Of a stretch of DNA of 64,000 nt, positions 18,090 to 26,918 are shown in pieces. Below the pieces are notes generated by a model. It had not been told where the DNA came from, did no database searches, and worked only from the letters and a program-made list of their open reading frames with translations. The DNA comes from Clostridiales bacterium (GTDB lineage: Bacteria; Bacillota; Clostridia; Christensenellales; Aristaeellaceae), in contig JAAYDR010000045.1 of assembly GCA_012729115.1 (NCBI GenBank), forward strand, positions 1 through 64,000. Reading direction: 5' to 3'. Position 1 is the stretch's first letter; every line of letters starts with the position of its first letter. Both the position numbers and the translations under genes were made by a program.

Positions 18090-18711
18090 GGGAATTCATC
18101 CGTCCTTCCTTATCTTGAAAGGAACGGCAGCGGAGAATCCAGTAGCCGCCCTTTTTCTCTATGGCTTGCACCTGCTTAAACAGCCCCTGTAGATGCTCCA
18201 TGGCAGAGGGAGCCCCCTGCTGCTTGCGGATGACCAGCCAAAGCTCCCCCTCTGGGGTGAGCTGCTGGGGGGCCTGATCAAACATGCCGTAAATAACCTG
18301 CTTTCCGGCCCGAATCGGAGGGTTCAGCAGAATGAAATCAAAGCGCCGATCCATTAAGGCTGTGAAGCCGTCGCTGACAAGGGTCTGAACTTGAAGACCA
18401 TTGGTCTGGGCGTTTGCTTTCGCCAGGGCCACAGCCCGCTCGTTGATATCCGCCAGGGTCACTTTGCAGGCGGGATAGGCTTTGCACACGGAAAGGCCGA
18501 TGGCGCCATAGCCGCAGCCCAAATCCAACACGTTTCCTTGCATGGTTTCCGGCAGGCAATGAAGCAGAAGCTCCGAGCCTTTGTCCACTTGAAGGCGTGA
18601 AAAAACACCGCTGTCCGTATCAAAAACCAGCGCATGCCCCCGGTATGAAAATGCCAGTCGGGCCGGTTTGTGCTCGCTTTGGGGAAGCGGTGTAAAGTAA
18701 TGGTCTGTCAT
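18079..18711 (-). CDS. class I SAM-dependent methyltransferase, RsmC-like
   Basis: 210 residues. SAM site VLDLGCGYGAIGLSV, adenine-binding acidic residue in TLADINERAVALAK, and the catalytic NPPIRAGK motif of N2-guanine methyltransferases. The short form without the duplicated N-terminal domain of E. coli RsmC is common in Firmicutes. The likely target is 16S rRNA guanosine, by family resemblance only. Only 11 bases separate its start from the stop of the pseudouridine synthase gene. Confidence 0.88.
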   Translation of the reverse strand: MTDHYFTPLPQSEHKPARLAFSYRGHALVFDTDSGVFSRLQVDKGSELLLHCLPETMQGNVLDLGCGYGAIGLSVCKAYPACKVTLADINERAVALAKANAQTNGLQVQTLVSDGFTALMDRRFDFILLNPPIRAGKQVIYGMFDQAPQQLTPEGELWLVIRKQQGAPSAMEHLQGLFKQVQAIEKKGGYWILRCRSFQDKEGRMNSHGL

Positions 18712-18722
18712 GGTTCGTTCCT

Positions 18723-19496
18723 TTATGAAGTAGTGATGCGGGTAGAGGATGAGGGATCTGGGAGGCCGGGCTCCAGGCCGGCCGCTTCCCGCAGGGTGCG
18801 GATCTCCGAAGCTGTAAGCACCCGCCAGGCTCCCTGGGGCAGGTCCTGCAGTCGCAAGGGTCCGAAGGCGGCCCGATGGAGGCTGATCACCTCATGTCCG
18901 CGGCTGGCAAACATCCGTTTGACCTGGTGGAACTTACCCTCGGACAATAGCAGCACGCCCAGGCTCTTTTCCGCAGAGACGCCGGAAATGGTCAGTTGAG
19001 CGGGCTGAGCGGTGAAATCGGATAACTGCAGGCCTTGGGCAAAGGCGGTTACGTCATCCTCATCCAAGGCACCTTCCACCCAGGCATGGTACTCCTTGAG
19101 CACATGCCGGCCTGGTGCCAGCAACCGGTGAGCCAGCTCGCCGTCGTTGGTGAAGAGCAGGGCGCCGGTGGTATCCTTGTCCAGCCTGCCTACCGGCAAC
19201 ACTTTGCGGCGCAAAAGGGAATCCGGCACCAGCGTCATCACTGTCCGGGCCCGGTGGTCCCGCGCGGCGGTAAGAACACCGGCGGGTTTGTGAAGCAGCA
19301 CGTATTGGAGGCGTTGATCTGCCACCATCTCCCCGGCCAGCGTTACCTGTTGAAGGACAGGGTCAATCTTGCGCGCGGGGTCGCGTTCCACAAGGCCGTC
19401 TACCATAATCAGGCCGCTTTTCAGTAGCCGCGCTGCCTCACTGCGAGAACGCTCTCCACTGAGGGCAAGGAACTTGTCCAGCCGAAGGGTAGCCAA
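18723..19496 (-). CDS. pseudouridine synthase, RsuA/RluB family
   Basis: 257 residues. An N-terminal S4 RNA-binding domain (LRLDKFLALSGERSRSEAAR, then MVDGLVERDPARKIDP) is followed by the synthase domain. The catalytic Asp is in VGRLDKDTTGALLFTNDGEL. HRLLAPGRHVLKEYHAWVEG and FHQVKRMFASRGHEVISLHR are the classical later motifs. It isomerises a specific uridine in rRNA; 16S or 23S cannot be decided by eye. It begins 3 bases after the stop of the membrane protein gene. Confidence 0.93.
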   Translation of the reverse strand: MATLRLDKFLALSGERSRSEAARLLKSGLIMVDGLVERDPARKIDPVLQQVTLAGEMVADQRLQYVLLHKPAGVLTAARDHRARTVMTLVPDSLLRRKVLPVGRLDKDTTGALLFTNDGELAHRLLAPGRHVLKEYHAWVEGALDEDDVTAFAQGLQLSDFTAQPAQLTISGVSAEKSLGVLLLSEGKFHQVKRMFASRGHEVISLHRAAFGPLRLQDLPQGAWRVLTASEIRTLREAAGLEPGLPDPSSSTRITTS

Positions 19497-19499
19497 GGA

Positions 19500-20726
19500 T
19501 TACAGACCGATAGGAGGCGCAGAGGATGCCGCGTCCGCAGGAGGCAGCCCCGTCACCTGGGTGGCCGCCGCATCTGCTTGGGCAGCTGTGTCCAGATAGG
19601 CAGGCTCATTCTCCGGCTCATTCAGCTGAGGAGCAGGGGATTCCGGCAGCGCCTCTTCTGCCATACTCTCCTCAGTATCCTCCTCATGAAGCGGGTCCGC
19701 ACTGGAGGTGGGCTCAAACGATTTGGCCGGTATAACGGGATCAGAGGCAGGCTGCATGGGACTGCTTACGGGTTTGTGCTGGGCAGCGCGGATGGATTTG
19801 GCTGCAAAAAATGCAGTCACCATCCGGCGGATGGGGAGAAAGGGCAGGTATAGCACAAAGAAGGCAAAAAGCATGCGGCCGACCATGGGGGCGAGGAAAG
19901 AGAAGTCCATCGGTACACCGCTCATAAACATCATCAGCTGATAGGCGAACTCGCTGAACATATCCTTCACCAGGACTTTGCTAAGACCAATTCCAAAGGG
20001 CACCCAAAGAGCCAGATTGACAAGTGCAAAGCCAAGCTGAGCCCAGCGCCGGTTTGTAACCCGGCGTCGGTTTTCAGTATGGGGATTTCGGTGGTTTTGG
20101 AAAGCATAGGCCCAGACATAACGGGTGGCGCTGTTTCGCATAGCGCCCAGCGCGATGATCAGCATCAGGAAGGCGATGAACACGCCCAGAACCAGTATCC
20201 CCTCCATCATTCCGCCCAGCTTTTCCTCAGGAGCAGCCTTCCCAAAGAGGCCATTTACAAAGCTGCTTACTCCCCATACCATATTGGCCGACCATCTTCC
20301 CAGATCGCCAAGTTGACCCATCAGGCTGGAGACATCCGTGTCCTTTTGCAGATAGACATAGCCCCCGACTGCAGCCAAGGGAATGCACCATTTGAGAATG
20401 TTCAGGGTATGAAGAAGGCTGCCATTAAGCTTATCAGCATAACGGCGAAGGCTGAAGGCCTCGTCAAAGCCGAAACGGCGGGTGCCGCGGGCTTGCACCA
20501 GGGCGTCCGCGAAGGAAAAGCGAAGGGGTAACAGGATGAAGAAAAACAAAACGGGGCATAGCAGAGATAGCCAAGGCAGCAGGGGAAGGTCGCTTGGGAT
20601 AATGAGGAAGGCCAGCGGCGCGAAGGTCACGATGCGAAGGATCAGCGCCATGAGTACGTACAACATCACGCGCAGATAGAATACCAACGGGTTGTGCTTA
20701 TGAAGATCCGGCATGGCTTTTTGCAT
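19500..20726 (-). CDS. multi-pass membrane protein with acidic C-terminal tail, unknown function
   Basis: 408 residues starting at ATG 20726, chosen because AGGAAGG lies 7 bases upstream; a possible start 16 codons earlier lacks this. Seven or so hydrophobic segments are visible (for example VMLYVLMALILRIVTFAPLA, WLSLLCPVLFFFILLPL, GILVLGVFIAFLMLIIALGA, MLFAFFVLYLPFLPI), with a basic loop after the fifth. The last ~90 residues are a Pro/Glu/Ala/Ser-rich tail with no secondary structure signal. I do not recognise the family. It heads the operon with the pseudouridine synthase and methyltransferase and has a near-perfect promoter. Confidence 0.75.
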   Translation of the reverse strand: MQKAMPDLHKHNPLVFYLRVMLYVLMALILRIVTFAPLAFLIIPSDLPLLPWLSLLCPVLFFFILLPLRFSFADALVQARGTRRFGFDEAFSLRRYADKLNGSLLHTLNILKWCIPLAAVGGYVYLQKDTDVSSLMGQLGDLGRWSANMVWGVSSFVNGLFGKAAPEEKLGGMMEGILVLGVFIAFLMLIIALGAMRNSATRYVWAYAFQNHRNPHTENRRRVTNRRWAQLGFALVNLALWVPFGIGLSKVLVKDMFSEFAYQLMMFMSGVPMDFSFLAPMVGRMLFAFFVLYLPFLPIRRMVTAFFAAKSIRAAQHKPVSSPMQPASDPVIPAKSFEPTSSADPLHEEDTEESMAEEALPESPAPQLNEPENEPAYLDTAAQADAAATQVTGLPPADAASSAPPIGL

Positions 20727-20780
20727 TGGGTTTCCTTCCTTCCATAACACGGCTTCCGCGATCATGGCATACATGGGTTT

Positions 20781-20809
20781 ATTATAATGGTTTTGCGTCC
20801 CGGATGCAA
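20781..20809 (-). promoter_or_regulatory. sigma-A promoter of the 19.5-20.7 kb membrane protein operon
   Basis: Minus strand: TTGCAT (complement of 20804-20809), 17-base spacer, TATAAT (complement of 20781-20786). Start expected near 20774, 48 bases before the ATG. Confidence 0.75.
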
Positions 20810-20919
20810 TCCTTTGTTGAAAGATGGCAACCTGGCTTGAGTAAAGGACCGGTTCGCCTCAAGCGGCTGCCGGCTGAATACAAGTTATCTAAAGAGCCTG
20901 TTCTATTCACCGTATGACA

Positions 20920-20952
20920 AAGGCCCGGGAAGCAGTTTCCCCGGGCCTTGCG
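20920..20952 (-). terminator. terminator after the DUF3048 gene
   Basis: AAGGCCCGGG (20920-20929) and CCCGGGCCTT (20940-20949) form a 10-bp stem. On the minus strand it is followed by TTTGTCAT, 18 bases after the DUF3048 stop codon. The T-run is short. Confidence 0.6.
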
Positions 20953-20966
20953 CTTTGGTTCAAGAT

Positions 20967-22151
20967 TTATTCAATTCCTGTAAAGGTCAGCAGGCTTTCC
21001 GGCGGGAAGTGGGCGATGAAGGTCTTGCCGCGTGTCAGCTGGATTTCGCTGCCCTGATCATCATAGAAAACGGTAGGCTCGTTGATGGATTTACGTACCC
21101 AGTAACCGGGGATGTAGCGTCCCCCGATGAAAATGTCCGCATTGCCCTGACCGATGGACTGCATGTTGGGCATGATCTTGTTGTTATTCACATACTCGTA
21201 GTTGACTCGCTGGATAATCACGTTGGAGAAGGACATCTGCTCCTGGTTTTCGGCGCTGCGATCCTCGGCGGAAGCAAAGGTCATGTAGGGAGCGTCGCCG
21301 CTGAATCGCAGGTAGAGATTCTCGGCTTCGTCATAGAAGAAGTGGGAGATATACTTTTTGTCGCCCCAGTCCAGGTTGATGGTGCTGGCAAACTCATACC
21401 CCTGGGTGTACGGGCTCTCGTCGGCAAAGAGGAAGGGGCGGGGTGTGGACGCATAGGTAGGAGGTATCTGTTGGCGGAAGCCCAGCACATTGGCGTTGTA
21501 GTTGTCCGGCGCTTTCACACCCTTGACCCGGTATTTCAACTCCAGCCAGTTGCCGGAAAGCAGATCAAAGAGCACGCCCTTCTCGTCGGCCCCTGTTTGT
21601 GCAAAGAGTTCCTTGATGTTGTTCTCCTCCTTGCGGGGGCCGCCGGCATAGATAAAGCCGGATTCCCACTCCTCCCGCAACAGCACATGGCCGATACGGG
21701 CTGAACGCACGGGACCTGCGCTGGTGGGCTGATTCTCGATGAAGGAATCGCTGAACAGGAAGGAGATACGGGTAGCGCCGGTGCGGTACAAAATGCCTTC
21801 AAAGACGATGTCGGCATACTGTCCGCCCCAGGGAGCCCGCTCGCCGATGCCGGCGGACTTTACGGTCTTTCCGTTCACTTTGACGCTGCCCTCGGAGTTG
21901 CTGATCTGCATGATCATGGGCAGGTAATCCCCCGACCAGGGCAAGCCGGTGGTGGGGCTCTCGCCGGGGATCATGGTATGGCGGCTTGAATCCCCCTTGG
22001 GTTTGATCCCCCGGTCGGGCACATCCTGCAGCACGGTACCCTCTTTGGGGATGGAGTACTTATTCGGCTTAACCTTGGTAGCAGCCAAAGCCGAACCAAT
22101 GCTTGCGGTCAGAAGCACTACGACCAGAAGCAGGGACGCGATTCTTTTCAT
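20967..22151 (-). CDS. DUF3048 domain secreted protein (YerB-like)
   Basis: 394 residues with a signal peptide (MKRIASLLLVVVLLTASIGS, cut likely after SALA). The mature part shows the DUF3048 pattern: PLTGLPWSGDYLPMIMQISNSE-like start, APWGGQYADIVFEGILYRTG, TSAGPVRSARIGHVLLREEW, YISHFFYDEAENLYLRFSGD, and a C-terminal half with YIPGYWVRKS and IHFPPESLLTF-like ending. The B. subtilis relative YerB is a lipoprotein of unknown function; here there is no lipobox Cys. It is driven by a perfect consensus promoter, so it is probably abundant. Confidence 0.88.
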   Translation of the reverse strand: MKRIASLLLVVVLLTASIGSALAATKVKPNKYSIPKEGTVLQDVPDRGIKPKGDSSRHTMIPGESPTTGLPWSGDYLPMIMQISNSEGSVKVNGKTVKSAGIGERAPWGGQYADIVFEGILYRTGATRISFLFSDSFIENQPTSAGPVRSARIGHVLLREEWESGFIYAGGPRKEENNIKELFAQTGADEKGVLFDLLSGNWLELKYRVKGVKAPDNYNANVLGFRQQIPPTYASTPRPFLFADESPYTQGYEFASTINLDWGDKKYISHFFYDEAENLYLRFSGDAPYMTFASAEDRSAENQEQMSFSNVIIQRVNYEYVNNNKIMPNMQSIGQGNADIFIGGRYIPGYWVRKSINEPTVFYDDQGSEIQLTRGKTFIAHFPPESLLTFTGIE

Positions 22152-22214
22152 GGCAGTTTAACCTCCTGTATGATTCGAATGTCACTGCGCAGCGGCGGCA
22201 GATGGGATGCGACA

Positions 22215-22256
22215 TTACGTTGATTATAGCCCAGTGGAGAGACAATGTCAACGTAA
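22215..22256 (-). promoter_or_regulatory. perfect consensus promoter framed by an inverted repeat (DUF3048 gene)
   Basis: Minus strand: TTGACA (complement of 22246-22251), 17 bases, TATAAT (complement of 22223-22228), which is exact consensus. A perfect 9-bp inverted repeat, TTACGTTGA at 22215-22223 and TCAACGTAA at 22248-22256, overlaps both boxes and looks like an operator. Start expected near 22216, about 65 bases before the ATG. Confidence 0.75.
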
Positions 22257-22300
22257 CCAAACTGTAACATCTATGCAGGCTGCGCAAACCGCTTGTGGTC

Positions 22301-23185
22301 TTATATCGGTCTTTCCTTGCCCATGAAGCAGGCGGCAATGGTGCCGGGGCCGCAATGGGCGCCAATCACCGGACCCACATAGATGGTCTCGATGGCGTGA
22401 ATGGAGGGAACCCGTTCCCGAATGAGGGCTTCCAGACGGGCCACGTCCTCCGGGGCGTCCGCGTGCATGAGAATGAGGGTCTGGGATTCGGGGTTCAGTA
22501 TGTTTTCGGCGGTCTTGTCCGCAATGTAGCGAAGGGCTGCCTTTCGGCCGCGCACCTTATCCGCGCTGACCAGTTTTCCGCCCTTGTTCAAGATGATGAT
22601 GGGCTTCAGGTCCAGGGCAGTGCCCAGGGTGGCCGCCATGGCACTGATGCGCCCGCCCCGGCGGAGATACTTCAGATCGTCAACGGTAAACCAGGCCTGG
22701 GCGTGCATCTTGTTTTCCTCCACCCACGCTGCCACCTCCTCCATGGGCTTGCCCTGGCGATACAGTTCATAGGCCCCCAGAATGAGGAGGGTTTGGGGTG
22801 CGGAAATGCTCAGGGTATCCACCACGATCATCTTACGATCAGGGTACTTGGCCAGCAGTTCCTCCCGAGCGGCAAAAATGTTATTGATGGTGCTGGAGAG
22901 TTGGCTGGAGAAGGAGATAAACAATATGTCGCGGCCTTCCCGAAAGCAGGGTTCAAAATAATCCACATATACGGGGGTGGGCAGCAAGGAGGTTACCGGG
23001 GCGGAACCGGCGCGCATATTGTCAAAGTATTCTTTTTGCTTACCGTAGCGACCCAGGTCGTCCAGGTATTCCTTACCGTCCAGTATGTAGGGCATGTACA
23101 CCATGGTCAGGTCCAGTTCGTCCACATAACGGAAGGGGAGGTCGGAATCGGAATCGGTCATGAAGACATAGCTGTTTTCGGGCAT
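22301..23185 (-). CDS. DegV family fatty-acid-binding protein
   Basis: 294 residues. DegV signatures are visible: FMTDSDSDLPFRYVDELDL at the N-terminus, SAPVTSLLPTPVYVDYF, ILFISFSSQLSSTINN, the LKYLRRGGRISAMAA segment, and LDLKPIIILNKGG with a C-terminal GPGTIAACFMGKERP. DegV/FakB proteins bind an acyl chain. FakB members present it to FakA kinase for phosphorylation, but a FakA gene is not seen here. The gene has its own promoter and is probably monocistronic. Confidence 0.92.
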   Translation of the reverse strand: MPENSYVFMTDSDSDLPFRYVDELDLTMVYMPYILDGKEYLDDLGRYGKQKEYFDNMRAGSAPVTSLLPTPVYVDYFEPCFREGRDILFISFSSQLSSTINNIFAAREELLAKYPDRKMIVVDTLSISAPQTLLILGAYELYRQGKPMEEVAAWVEENKMHAQAWFTVDDLKYLRRGGRISAMAATLGTALDLKPIIILNKGGKLVSADKVRGRKAALRYIADKTAENILNPESQTLILMHADAPEDVARLEALIRERVPSIHAIETIYVGPVIGAHCGPGTIAACFMGKERPI

Positions 23186-23239
23186 GGGTATTCCTCCTTG
23201 CCGGCATAACGCCTGGAAATAAGATCAAATGACGTCCCT

Positions 23240-23268
23240 ATTTTACCCTTTTTTCGTTGATATTGCAA
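23240..23268 (-). promoter_or_regulatory. sigma-A promoter of the DegV gene
   Basis: Minus strand: TTGCAA (23263-23268, palindromic), 17-base spacer, TAAAAT (complement of 23240-23245). Start near 23233, 48 bases before the ATG at 23185. Confidence 0.7.
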
Positions 23269-23419
23269 GAATGGAATGGGTGGGAGTCACCAACGGGTGG
23301 GAGGCGCCTTTTTGCGTATGGGACCGGGTCGCGCCGTTTGTACCCGCTGGGCATGGATACAAGACTGGACGGAAGAAGCAGGGCATGATGATTTGACCGT
23401 GGCTAAAATGGGCATCCTT

Positions 23420-23428
23420 TGCTATAAT
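23420..23428 (+). promoter_or_regulatory. extended -10 promoter of the P-type ATPase gene
   Basis: TGCTATAAT is an extended -10 element. No good -35 box lies 17 bases upstream; TTGACC at 23393 is 24 bases away. The gap from 23186 to 23477 otherwise holds only this and the divergent DegV promoter. Confidence 0.55.
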
Positions 23429-23477
23429 GTGGAAGCACAGAGTACCGCGCTTTACACGATTTTAGGAGGCTGAAAAA

Positions 23478-26096
23478 TTGAGCGCCTACACCCAAGACAG
23501 GGAAACGCTGCTCAATGCACTGGACACCGACAGCGCCAATGGACTGAGCGCCTCACAGGTAGCCCAAAAGCAGGCAGAGTACGGCCCCAACAAGCTTCGT
23601 GAGAAAAAGAAAAAGACCAACCTCCAGCGATTCCTGGATCAGTTCAAGGATGTAATGATCCTGATCCTGGTGGCGGCAGCCGTGATTTCGTTTGTGATCG
23701 CACTCACCGAGGGTGACGCCAGGGAGTTCTTTGAACCGGCGCTCATTATGCTGATTGTAGTCGTCAACGCCATCATGGGCATGGTGCAGGAGAGCAAGGC
23801 CGAAAAGGCGCTGGACGCGCTCAAGAATTTGTCAGCACCCCATGCCCGGGTTATCCGGGACGGGGGGGAAACCGTCATTGAAGCGGATCAGCTGGTACCG
23901 GGAGACATCATCCGCCTGGAGGCAGGGGATTTCGTTCCTGCGGACGCGCGGCTGCTCCGATCCGTAAGCCTGAAAAGCGAGGAATCCGCCCTCACCGGAG
24001 AATCTGTGCCCAGTGAGAAGTATGCCGATGCCCAGGTGAAGGAAGGGGCGCCCCTGGGTGACCGGGTGAACATGGTGTTCTCCGGGTGCAGCATCACCTA
24101 TGGTACAGCCACGGCGGCGGTGACCGCCATTGGCATGGATACGGAGATGGGCCGTATTGCCGGTCTTCTGGAGGATGAGGAGGAAGGCCAGACACCCCTG
24201 CAGCAAAAGCTGGCTCAAATGGGCAAGTACCTGGGCTTTTTGGCGCTGCTGGCCTGCGCGGTCATCTTCATTGTTGGCATCGTTAATGGCATTCCCGTGA
24301 TGGAGATCTTTATGACGGCGGTATCCCTTGCGGTATCGGCCATTCCGGAGGGTCTGCCCGCCATCGTCACCATTGTGCTGGCCATCGGCGTGCAGCGCAT
24401 GGTGAAGCGCAATGTCATCATCCGCCGCTTGCCTGCTGTGGAGACCTTGGGCAGCGCCTCCATTATCTGTTCGGACAAGACCGGCACGTTGACCCAAAAC
24501 CGGATGACTTTGGTGAAGGCTTATGTGGATGGCGAAGCCGGGTTGGAGGATATCAGATTTGACAATTCCCCAAAGGTGAAGGACCTGCTTCGCCACGCGG
24601 CACTGTGCTGCGACGGCTCGGTGGTGTTTGACGGCCCCAGGGAGCAGCACATCGGTGACCCTACGGAGACCTCCATCGTGTTGGCCGCCCACAGAAACGG
24701 CATGCCCAAGGACCAACTGAACAAGGATTTCCCCAGACTGGCGGAGCTGCCCTTTGACTCCGATCGCAAGCTGATGAGCACCGTGAACCGGATCGAGGGA
24801 AAGAACCGGGTCATTGTGAAGGGCGCTTTTGACGAAATGGAGAAGCGCTGTACCTCCGGTGACCTTCAGGCTGCCAGGTGGATGAACGATGAGTTGAGTA
24901 AAAACGCCCTGCGGGTACTGGCCGTAGCCTGGAAGGAACTCGAGGAGGTTCCGCAGAAACCTACCTCGGAAGCGCTGGAAAACGGTTTGCATTTTATGGG
25001 TCTGGTGGGCATGATCGACCCGCCCCGGCCGGAGGTGAAGGATGCCGTGGCGGTCTGCCGGAGGGCAGGCATCAAACCGGTGATGATCACCGGCGATCAT
25101 GTGGCGACTGCCTCTGCCATCGCAAGAGAGCTGGGCATCTCCCAGGAGGGTGATCGGGCCATCACCGGCGCGGAGCTGGATGATATGACCGATGCCCAGC
25201 TGGACAGCAATGTGGAGAAGATCTCTGTCTACGCCCGGGTGTCCCCGGAGAACAAGATCCGTATTGTCAAAGCCTGGCAACGCAAGGGTCAGGTGGTCTC
25301 CATGACTGGCGACGGCGTCAATGATGCTCCGGCACTAAAGGCAGCAGATATCGGCTGTGCCATGGGCATCACGGGTACGGACGTGGCCAAGGGTGCCGCG
25401 GACATGACCCTCACTGACGACAATTTCGCCACCATCGTAGACGCGGTGCGGGAGGGCAGAGGCATCTTTGCCAACATCAAGAAGGTGGTTTCCTATCTGC
25501 TGAGCACCAACATCGGCGAGGTGATCACGGTCTTTGCCGCCATGCTGATCTCCCACACTTCCCCCCTCCTGTCCATGCACCTGCTGTGGATCAACCTGGT
25601 AACAGACGGCCTGCCCGCTGTGGCTTTGGGCATGGAGGCGGTGGAGAGAGACGTGATGAATCAAAAGCCCAAGCCCAAAGGAGAGAGTCTTTTTGCCCAC
25701 GGCCTGGGGTTGCGGGTGGGGATTCAGGGCATGATGTTCGCAGCGCTGACCCTGGCGGGCTTCTACATCGCCAAGAGCGCCACCGGTTCCCTGGAGGCAG
25801 GGCGCACTATCGCGTTTTTGGTGCTGTCCCTCTCCCAGATCGTCCAGGCGTACAACATGCGCTCCGACCATTCCCTGTTTACCATCGGCTTTTTTGGCAA
25901 CAACAGTTTAAACAAGGCGTGCCTGCTCTCCGTGATGCTGGTGGCTCTGGTGCTGTTTACGCCCCTTGCGCAGCCCTTTGAGCTGATGACAGGCTTGCCC
26001 TGGTGGCTGTACCTGGTGGGGTTGGGGCTAAGCCTGGTGCCCCTGCCGGTGCTGGAGGTCTTCAAGGCCATTGGCATTATCAGACATAGTCACTAA
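23478..26096 (+). CDS. calcium-type cation-transporting P-type ATPase (P2 family)
   Basis: 872 residues with the full SERCA/PMCA layout. An N-terminal cation-ATPase domain is followed by M1-M2, actuator TGES (LTGESVPSEK) and the M4 ion site PEGLP. The phosphorylation motif SDKTGTLTQNRM, KGAFDEM nucleotide site, TGDGVNDAPALKAAD hinge and six C-terminal TM helices complete it, with M6 site NLVTDGLPA. Retained Glu in M4 and Asn/Asp in M6 support Ca2+ (or Mn2+) export. The start codon is TTG at 23478 with TAGGAGG 9 bases upstream; an ATG start in the homologous region is absent. Confidence 0.95.
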   Translation: MSAYTQDRETLLNALDTDSANGLSASQVAQKQAEYGPNKLREKKKKTNLQRFLDQFKDVMILILVAAAVISFVIALTEGDAREFFEPALIMLIVVVNAIMGMVQESKAEKALDALKNLSAPHARVIRDGGETVIEADQLVPGDIIRLEAGDFVPADARLLRSVSLKSEESALTGESVPSEKYADAQVKEGAPLGDRVNMVFSGCSITYGTATAAVTAIGMDTEMGRIAGLLEDEEEGQTPLQQKLAQMGKYLGFLALLACAVIFIVGIVNGIPVMEIFMTAVSLAVSAIPEGLPAIVTIVLAIGVQRMVKRNVIIRRLPAVETLGSASIICSDKTGTLTQNRMTLVKAYVDGEAGLEDIRFDNSPKVKDLLRHAALCCDGSVVFDGPREQHIGDPTETSIVLAAHRNGMPKDQLNKDFPRLAELPFDSDRKLMSTVNRIEGKNRVIVKGAFDEMEKRCTSGDLQAARWMNDELSKNALRVLAVAWKELEEVPQKPTSEALENGLHFMGLVGMIDPPRPEVKDAVAVCRRAGIKPVMITGDHVATASAIARELGISQEGDRAITGAELDDMTDAQLDSNVEKISVYARVSPENKIRIVKAWQRKGQVVSMTGDGVNDAPALKAADIGCAMGITGTDVAKGAADMTLTDDNFATIVDAVREGRGIFANIKKVVSYLLSTNIGEVITVFAAMLISHTSPLLSMHLLWINLVTDGLPAVALGMEAVERDVMNQKPKPKGESLFAHGLGLRVGIQGMMFAALTLAGFYIAKSATGSLEAGRTIAFLVLSLSQIVQAYNMRSDHSLFTIGFFGNNSLNKACLLSVMLVALVLFTPLAQPFELMTGLPWWLYLVGLGLSLVPLPVLEVFKAIGIIRHSH

Positions 26097-26121
26097 GAAA
26101 CCAATGATGAGGTGAAAGGTT

Positions 26122-26421
26122 ATGTTCCATCATATCGTAATGTACTGGCTTAAGGACAGGAAGAACAGCGCCCTGTTGCAGGAAACCATCGATAAGCTCC
26201 AATCCATGGAGGGCAAGATTCCCGGACTTCTCAGTGTAAAAGCGCGCAAAGACGAGGCGGGGGATGCCCGCAGCTGTGATCTGTGTCTGATCACCGTACT
26301 GGAAAACCGGAATGCCTTTGAGGCCTATAAGACTCACCCCGTCCATCTGCCCGTGAAGGAGCATATGCACCGGGTGGTGGAGCGTAGCGCCAGCGTCGAT
26401 TTTGAGGAGCCTCAGGGATGA
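26122..26421 (+). CDS. Dabb domain (stress-responsive alpha/beta barrel) protein
   Basis: 99 residues with the start MFHHIVMYWLKD and the ending HPVHLPVKEHMHRVVERSAS typical of dimeric alpha/beta barrel (Dabb) proteins. These are small cytoplasmic dimeric ferredoxin-like folds, mostly of unknown function in bacteria. It lies 25 bases after the ATPase gene and overlaps the next gene by 4 bases, so it is probably in that operon. Confidence 0.88.
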   Translation: MFHHIVMYWLKDRKNSALLQETIDKLQSMEGKIPGLLSVKARKDEAGDARSCDLCLITVLENRNAFEAYKTHPVHLPVKEHMHRVVERSASVDFEEPQG

Positions 26422-26744
26422 GCGCTCAGGAGGGAAAGCAGGAGGCCCAGGGCAGGATGTGGATCCGCCTGATGAAGGCGCACAAATGCCTGCGGGATGT
26501 GGTGCTGGAATGCCGGCGGGATGACCCTCGAAATGCGCTGCGTCAAGCCCTGCCCCAGATGGATATCAGCCAGCCTCTCTGGCTCCCGCGTCATCAGGCG
26601 GATTGGGAGCAGTATTCCTTCACCCGTTTTTTACCGGAGCATTTCATGGACAGCGTTTCCTTTGACAGGATGGAGATCAGCTACATTTTTCCGGAGGAGG
26701 AGTCAAGACCCTCACGGAAAAGGAATCCTCTGGAGGATGCCTGA
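26418..26744 (+). CDS. small hypothetical protein
   Basis: 108 residues, coupled to the Dabb gene by an ATGA overlap and with GGAG-type sequence upstream. Basic and charged, no TM or signal segment. The phrases MKAHKCLRDVVLECRRDD and MDISQPLWLPRHQADWEQYS are followed by TRFLPEHFMDSVSFDRMEIS. This looks like a small conserved Firmicute protein rather than a random frame, because its spacing and codon use match the neighbours. I cannot name a function. It is the last gene before the terminator at 26821. Confidence 0.7.
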   Translation: MSAQEGKQEAQGRMWIRLMKAHKCLRDVVLECRRDDPRNALRQALPQMDISQPLWLPRHQADWEQYSFTRFLPEHFMDSVSFDRMEISYIFPEEESRPSRKRNPLEDA

Positions 26745-26820
26745 GATTCCCGGTGGATCGGCTTGACCGAAGGATGTCAAAAAAGTGAAAAAAAAGTCGA
26801 CAAAATGTAAGATTTCCACA

Positions 26821-26850
26821 CGGGCGGCAGGGTTGTCGCCCGTTGTTTTT
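26821..26850 (+). terminator. terminator after the ATPase-Dabb operon
   Basis: CGGGCG (26821-26826) and CGCCCG (26837-26842) with a 10-base loop, followed by TTGTTTTT. The T-run overlaps the -35 box of the next promoter. Confidence 0.75.
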
Positions 26851-26870
26851 CTACATCTGTATGTTATAAT
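26843..26870 (+). promoter_or_regulatory. promoter of the EPSP-synthase-like gene
   Basis: TTGTTT (26843-26848), 16 bases, TATAAT (26865-26870) with an extended TG element (TGTTATAAT). Start expected near 26877, about 42 bases before the ATG. Confidence 0.65.
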
Positions 26871-26918
26871 TTGTTATATACACAATATCTTGTGGTATCT
26901 TGTGAGGAGGACATGCCC

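Noticed and set aside
19500-20774. Start of the membrane protein gene at 20774
   Set aside because: That start lies at the predicted transcription start of a near-perfect promoter. ATG 20726 has the ribosome site.
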